DNA of 64,000 nt from Achromobacter sp. UMC71 (GTDB taxonomy: Bacteria > Pseudomonadota > Gammaproteobacteria > Burkholderiales > Burkholderiaceae_B). The notes beneath the pieces are model-generated. The model made no database searches. It saw nothing but the letters and a program-made list of their open reading frames with translations, and was not told the DNA's origin. The translations under genes and the position numbers were made by a program. The first letter of the stretch is position 1. Each line of letters begins with the position of its first letter. Location of the stretch: positions 1 to 64,000 of the forward strand of contig NZ_LZZT01000041.1 in the NCBI RefSeq assembly GCF_014170305.1, written 5' to 3'. This document shows, piece by piece, positions 59,709 through 64,000 of this stretch.

Positions 59709-62057
59709 ATGCCCGCAGCGACTTCCCGTTATCCGTCCCTATCTCATTGGGGCGCCTACACCGCCCTCGTTCGCGACGGCCGTGTGGTGGGCTGCGAGCC
59801 GTTCGCCCACGACCAGGCCCCGTCCCCGCTTATCCATGCCATGCCCGATATGGTGCATTCGCCGCTGCGCATCGCGCGGCCCAGCGTGCGCGCCAGCTGG
59901 CTCAAGCATCGCGGCGCGCCCGAACTGCGCGGCATCGACGGCTATGTGGAGGTCGATTGGGATACGGCCCTGGCGCTGGTGCACGGCGAATTGCAGCGGG
60001 TGCGTGCGCAGCATGGCCCCACCGCGATCTTCGGCGGCTCGTATGGCTGGTCGTCCGCCGGGCGCCTGCACCATGCCCGCACGCTGACGCACCGCTTCCT
60101 GTATGCCGGCGGGGGCTGTGTCGACCAGTCGGGTAACTACAGCTGGGGCGCGGCGCAGTTCCTGCTGCCGCACATCATCGGCACCTATGCGCCCGTAACC
60201 GGCCGCATCACCGACTGGAACAGCGTCGTCAACCACACCCAGCTGCTGATCGCGTTCGGCGGCATCCCCTTGCGCAACACCCAGATTGCCTCGGGTGGCG
60301 CCGGCGACCACAGCGCACCCGGCTGGCTGGCGCGGGCGCGCCAGGCCGGCATGCGCAGCGTGGTCGTCAGCCCCACCCGCGCCGACGCGCCGGACGCGCT
60401 GGCGGCCGAATGGATTCCCATCCGCCCCAACACCGACGCCGCGATGATGCTGGGCATGGCCCATACGCTGCTGACCGAAGACCGCCACGACAGCGCGTTC
60501 GTGGCGCGCTACTGCAACGGCTTCGAACAATACGCGGACTATGTGCTGGGGCGCGGCGATGGCCTGCCAAAATCGGCGGAGTGGGCCGAAGCCATCTGCG
60601 GCGTGCCGGCAGCCACCATCCGCGAACTGGCCCGGGCCGCGGCCGGCTGCCGCACGCTGCTGTCGTGTTCGTGGTCGCTGCAACGCGGCCATCGCGGCGA
60701 GCAGCCTTACTGGGGCAGCGTGGCGCTGGCCTCGCTGCTGGGCCAGATCGGCCTGCCGGGCGGCGGCTTCGCGTTTGGCCACGGGTCCATGAACGGCGCC
60801 GGCAATCCGCGCCCCGACCTGCCCGCCCCCGAAATGCGCGCCGGCCGCAACCCGGCGGCCACGTCGATTCCGGTGGCGCGGCTGACCGACATGCTGCTGC
60901 AGCCAGGCCAGACCTACGAATTCAACGGCAAGACCGGCGCCTATCCCGACATCCGCCTGGTCTACTGGGCAGGCGGCAATCCGTTCCATCACCACCAGGA
61001 CCTGAACCGCCTGGCGCAGGCCTGGACGCGGCCCGAGACCATCATCGTGCACGAGCCGTGGTGGACGCCCACCGCGCGCCGCGCCGACATCGTCCTGCCC
61101 GCGACCACCACGTTGGAACGCAACGACATCGGCGGCTCGTCGCGCGACCGCTATATCCTGGCGATGCACCAGGCCGTGGCGCCGGTGGGGCACAGCCGCA
61201 ACGACTTCGACATCTATCGCGAACTCGCCGCGCGCGGCGGCTTCGAGCAGGCCTACACCGAAGGCCGCGACGAAATGGCCTGGATCCGCCACATCTACGA
61301 ACAGATGCGGCCGGCCTGGGAAGCCGCGCAACTGACGCTGCCCGCGTTCGATGAATTCTGGGACCGCGGCCACATCGCGCTGCCCCCGCCGACGCGCGAT
61401 TTCGTGCTGTTCGAGCAGTTCCGCCAGGACCCCGCGGCGCATCCGCTCAAGACCCGCTCGGGCCGCCTGGAACTGCACAGCACGGCCATCGCCGAATTCG
61501 GCTACGACGATTGTCCGCCGCATCCGGCCTGGTTGCCGCCGGTCGAATGGCTGGGCGCCGCTCGCGCCGCGCGCTGGCCGCTGCACCTGGTGACTTGCCA
61601 GCCCGCGGACCGGCTGCACTCGCAGCTGGACCCCGCGCCCGCCACCCGCCAGAACAAGGTCGCCGGCCGCGAAGCCGTGCTGCTGCATCCGATTGACGCC
61701 GCCGAACGCGGCATCGCGCAAGGCGACGTGGTGCGCATCTTCAATGACCGCGGCGCCTGCCTGGGCGGCGCGCAACTCAGCGCCGACCTGCTGCGCGGCG
61801 TGGTGGTGATGCCTACCGGCGCGTGGTTCGATCCGCAAGGCGCGGCGCTGGAGCGCCACGGCAATCCCAATGTGCTGACGGTGGATGTCGGCACCTCGCG
61901 CCTGGCGCAAGGACCCAGCGCGCTGTCGGCGCTGGTGCAGGTGGAACGCTGGCAAGGCGCCGCCCCCGCGGTGCAGGCGTTCGAGCCGCCGGCGCTGGAA
62001 ACGCTGCCCAAGCAGGAAACGCTGCCAAGCGGCGGCGCGGTTGCGCAGCACCCGTAG
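59709..62057 (+). CDS. Molybdopterin oxidoreductase of the BisC/TorA (type III DMSO reductase) family
   Basis: 782 residues. It lacks an N-terminal iron-sulfur motif and has the serine-ligated Mo-site segment SYGWSSAGRLHHARTLTHRF, marks of BisC/TorA/DorA. Other motifs are LIAFGGIPLRNTQIASGG, WGSVALASLLGQIGLPGGGFAFG, and the C-terminal NKVAGREAVLLHPIDAAERGI barrel. No Tat signal is visible, which points to a cytoplasmic BisC-like sulfoxide reductase. An in-frame ATG at 59652 would add 19 residues; the upstream stretch is AT-rich. Divergent from the DapA-like gene. Confidence 0.87.
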   Translation: MPAATSRYPSLSHWGAYTALVRDGRVVGCEPFAHDQAPSPLIHAMPDMVHSPLRIARPSVRASWLKHRGAPELRGIDGYVEVDWDTALALVHGELQRVRAQHGPTAIFGGSYGWSSAGRLHHARTLTHRFLYAGGGCVDQSGNYSWGAAQFLLPHIIGTYAPVTGRITDWNSVVNHTQLLIAFGGIPLRNTQIASGGAGDHSAPGWLARARQAGMRSVVVSPTRADAPDALAAEWIPIRPNTDAAMMLGMAHTLLTEDRHDSAFVARYCNGFEQYADYVLGRGDGLPKSAEWAEAICGVPAATIRELARAAAGCRTLLSCSWSLQRGHRGEQPYWGSVALASLLGQIGLPGGGFAFGHGSMNGAGNPRPDLPAPEMRAGRNPAATSIPVARLTDMLLQPGQTYEFNGKTGAYPDIRLVYWAGGNPFHHHQDLNRLAQAWTRPETIIVHEPWWTPTARRADIVLPATTTLERNDIGGSSRDRYILAMHQAVAPVGHSRNDFDIYRELAARGGFEQAYTEGRDEMAWIRHIYEQMRPAWEAAQLTLPAFDEFWDRGHIALPPPTRDFVLFEQFRQDPAAHPLKTRSGRLELHSTAIAEFGYDDCPPHPAWLPPVEWLGAARAARWPLHLVTCQPADRLHSQLDPAPATRQNKVAGREAVLLHPIDAAERGIAQGDVVRIFNDRGACLGGAQLSADLLRGVVVMPTGAWFDPQGAALERHGNPNVLTVDVGTSRLAQGPSALSALVQVERWQGAAPAVQAFEPPALETLPKQETLPSGGAVAQHP

Positions 62058-62119
62058 CCGTCACGGCGGCGTCGGACGGCTTGGCGCATCCCAGGCCCGT
62101 CTGCCGTGGCTGACGAGGT

Positions 62120-62569
62120 TCATGCTTGCGCGCCGCCGCGATGGCGCAGATGGATCAGCGGATAGGGCCGGCCCTGGCTGTCGCGCTCGGATCGGCCGGT
62201 GCGTTCGAACCCCAACCGTTCATAGAAGCCCACGGCTTGGCCGTTCTGTTCGTTCACGTCCGTGGCCAGGCGGGGATGGCGCCGTAATGCGTCGGCCACC
62301 AGCAGACGGCCGACGCCCGCGCCGCGATGGTCCGGGTCCACGAACAGGGCTTGCATGCAGTCGCCGTCCAGCAGCATGAACGCGACGGGGCGATCGGCCT
62401 CGTCCACCGCCAGCTCCAGCGTGGCGGCGGGCAGGAAGCCTGCGACTTCGGCATCGATGGCGAGGCGGTCTTCGGCGGTCAGGAAATGATGCGTGGCATC
62501 GACGGCCCGGCGCCAGATGTCGACGACACGCGCGCCGTCGGCGGGCGTGGATTTTCTAAGCGTGAACAT
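62120..62569 (-). CDS. yjaB: GNAT acetyltransferase YjaB
   Basis: 149 residues. Close to E. coli Yja[56 protein letters not shown] (acetyl-CoA loop), [39 protein letters not shown]. Protein or small-molecule N-acetyltransferase; substrate unknown. Its start lies 14 bp inside the preceding dehydrogenase gene, so the two are coupled. Confidence 0.93.
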   Translation of the reverse strand: MFTLRKSTPADGARVVDIWRRAVDATHHFLTAEDRLAIDAEVAGFLPAATLELAVDEADRPVAFMLLDGDCMQALFVDPDHRGAGVGRLLVADALRRHPRLATDVNEQNGQAVGFYERLGFERTGRSERDSQGRPYPLIHLRHRGGAQA

Positions 62570-63440
62570 GATTCAAAGTACGTTGTTCGATGGCCCGGAT
62601 CACCGCCACCATGTCGGACGGGCCCAGCCCCAGCGCCTCGGTTTCGCCATAAAGCGCATGGCTGGCGTCCAGCAGCGGCGAGGCGAGGCCCGCGCTGCGC
62701 GCGGCCTCGGCGACCAGGCGGCTGTTCTTGAGCACGTCGGTGATGGCGGCCTGCACCGAAAAATCCTGCGTGACCAGCTTGCCCAGCTTCACGCGGGACA
62801 CATCGCTGGCCATCGGCCCGGCGTTCAGCACGTCGGCGAACAGGGCCAGGTCGATGCCCTGACGCTCGGCGAAATGCACGGATTCGGTCAGGCCCGTGAC
62901 CATGGTAATCAGGAACAGGTTCACGGCCAGCTTCATCGCCAGCGCCGACGGTACCGCGCCGCACACGAAGCTGTCGCGGCACAACGGCTGCACCAGCGTG
63001 CGAATCGCAGCCACATCGTCGGGTTCGCCTGCCAACATCACCACCAGTTGGCCCGCTTCGGCCGGCTTGCGCGAACCCGACACGGGCGCTTCGACATAGC
63101 GGCCGCCGGCCGCCTGGATGTCCGCGCCCAACTGGCGAGAAAAGTCCGTCGAGGTCGTGCCCATATTGACGATCACATGGCCATTGACGCGCGCGGCAAA
63201 GTCCTTCGTGCCGCGGCCCAGCGTGGCGTCGATGGCCGCGTCGTTGGCCAGCATCAACACGACCGTGCGGCATTGCGCGTAGACCGCGTCCACGCTGTCC
63301 GCGACGCGCGCCCCGGCAGCGCGCAGCGCATCGAAACTGCCGCCCGAACGGCTCCAGACCACCAGCGGCGTGCCGGCGCGGGCCAGGTTCAGGGCCATGG
63401 GCGTGCCCATGACGCCCAAGCCGATGAATCCGATATCCAT
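62556..63440 (-). CDS. 3-hydroxyisobutyrate dehydrogenase-family oxidoreductase
   Basis: 294 residues. N-terminal Rossmann domain [21 protein letters not shown], substrate loop [16 protein letters not shown]-type (here [26 protein letters not shown]), the catalytic Lys in [16 protein letters not shown], and an all-helical C-terminal domain. Oxidises a beta-hydroxyacid with NAD(P)+, or reduces the semialdehyde. ATG 63440 preceded by GGAGAC. Third-last gene of a probable minus-strand operon with the ArsR-rhodanese gene upstream. Confidence 0.92.
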   Translation of the reverse strand: MDIGFIGLGVMGTPMALNLARAGTPLVVWSRSGGSFDALRAAGARVADSVDAVYAQCRTVVLMLANDAAIDATLGRGTKDFAARVNGHVIVNMGTTSTDFSRQLGADIQAAGGRYVEAPVSGSRKPAEAGQLVVMLAGEPDDVAAIRTLVQPLCRDSFVCGAVPSALAMKLAVNLFLITMVTGLTESVHFAERQGIDLALFADVLNAGPMASDVSRVKLGKLVTQDFSVQAAITDVLKNSRLVAEAARSAGLASPLLDASHALYGETEALGLGPSDMVAVIRAIEQRTLNHVHA

Positions 63441-63472
63441 ATGTGTCTCCTGCCTGTCCTTGTGTAGGGAAT

Positions 63473-64000
63473 CTAGTGGGGCGCGGATTCGATCCGCAGG
63501 CCGGCCGCCTTCCAGGCCGGAAAACCGTCGCCCAGGCGCTGCGCCTCGAACCCGCGGGCGCGCAGCAATGCCACCGCGCGCATCGACAGCACGCAATAGC
63601 GGCCGCCGCAATAGGCCACGATGGCCTGGTCGCGCGGCAACTGCGCCAGATGCGCCTCCAGCGCCTCGGTGGGGAGATTCACCGCCCCCGGAATGTGGCC
63701 GGCGGCGTAATCATCGGGCGAGCGCACATCCAGCAGCAATGCGCCGTCGTCCAGCTTGGCGACCAGCGCTTCGATGGATACGGCTTCCAGTTGCTCGGGG
63801 CGGTTCACGCTGTCGGCCGCCACGCGTTGCATCTCCTGGCGCTGGTGCACCAGGTAGTCCTGCAGCGCCGACAGCACTTCGGACACGGGCCCCGAACCAC
63901 CGCGGTACAGCACATGCTTGCCATCGCGGCGCGACTGGATGAAACCCGTGCGCTTGAGCTGCTGCAGATGCTGCGAGGCATTGGTGACCGACAGGCCGGA
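63473..64000 (-). CDS. ArsR-rhodanese fusion protein (5' end cut by window)
   Basis: The last 175 residues are present; the N-terminus lies beyond the window. The visible part starts inside an ArsR-type winged helix ([31 protein letters not shown]), then a linker helix, then a rhodanese domain with [23 protein letters not shown] and the active-site Cys in [11 protein letters not shown]. Fusions of this kind sense reactive sulfur species through the rhodanese cysteine and control nearby genes. The gene lies 32 bp upstream of the dehydrogenase. Confidence 0.88.
   Translation of the reverse strand, partial: SGLSVTNASQHLQQLKRTGFIQSRRDGKHVLYRGGSGPVSEVLSALQDYLVHQRQEMQRVAADSVNRPEQLEAVSIEALVAKLDDGALLLDVRSPDDYAAGHIPGAVNLPTEALEAHLAQLPRDQAIVAYCGGRYCVLSMRAVALLRARGFEAQRLGDGFPAWKAAGLRIESAPH

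Noticed and set aside
59739-62051. A 770-codon open frame antisense to the BisC-like gene
   Set aside because: Shadow of a complete molybdoenzyme; no recognisable motif in the antisense product.

Overview
The window is ordinary GC-rich bacterial chromosome with about 60 tightly packed genes. Gene content points to a betaproteobacterium of the Alcaligenaceae (Achromobacter/Bordetella type): a TctC/Bug-type solute receptor, a Bordetella-like trimeric porin, many LysR and AraC regulators paired with catabolic genes, and a cytochrome bo oxidase operon without cyoE. This placement is inference from remembered family resemblance; no search was run. I saw no rRNA, tRNA, insertion sequence, prophage or CRISPR array.

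Layout. 1-7 kb: an acetylpolyamine-amidohydrolase-like enzyme, then a LysR gene divergent from 2,2-dialkylglycine decarboxylase (dgdA) and a periplasmic amino-acid receptor, then an MFS carrier. 7-13.6 kb: cyoABCD plus SURF1, then a porin behind a TetR-type palindrome and a terminator-like hairpin. 13.6-24 kb: AraC/MFS pair, a ParB-fold lipoprotein, GST/WYL-regulator pair, a GvpU-like protein, a degenerate EAL protein, an orphan RcsB-like response regulator with a pentapeptide-repeat protein, and a DUF2252 protein. 24-28.4 kb: a Tat-exported phospholipase C with a 50-residue lipoprotein, and a MarR-GNAT fusion divergent from a metallophosphoesterase across two tandem palindromes.

28.4-37.1 kb is the most coherent system: nirB-nirD-nasR on the minus strand and, divergently, a single-chain assimilatory nitrate reductase fused to a flavodoxin/FAD/NAD(P)H reductase module. 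The 401-bp gap holds two sigma-54 promoters pointing apart, one NtrC-type dyad almost exactly midway, and in each leader a terminator hairpin overlapped by a mutually exclusive AAYGGC hexaloop stem of the kind bound by ANTAR proteins such as NasR. Read together, the genes reduce nitrate to ammonium, switched on by nitrogen limitation (NtrC/sigma-54) and by nitrate/nitrite (NasR antitermination), with nasR inside its own regulon.

37-47.7 kb: two aldo-keto reductases (Tas, DkgB) with a YafC-like regulator, YciH, a DOPA-dioxygenase-like protein, D-tartrate dehydratase (tarD) with its divergent LysR gene, an AraC regulator, an unidentified 305-residue protein, an FAD monooxygenase and a DUF1311 protein. 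47.7-50.7 kb: tctBA with an unusual 44-bp inverted repeat upstream, and a CHRD protein. 50.8-54 kb: a chemoreceptor divergent from a GAF-GGDEF cyclase. 54-64 kb: ArsR/AHSA1 pair, a ClpP paralogue, an MFS carrier, a DapA-like lyase with a Bug receptor, a BisC/TorA-type molybdoenzyme, YjaB acetyltransferase, a 3-hydroxyisobutyrate-dehydrogenase-like enzyme and, cut by the right edge, an ArsR-rhodanese fusion.
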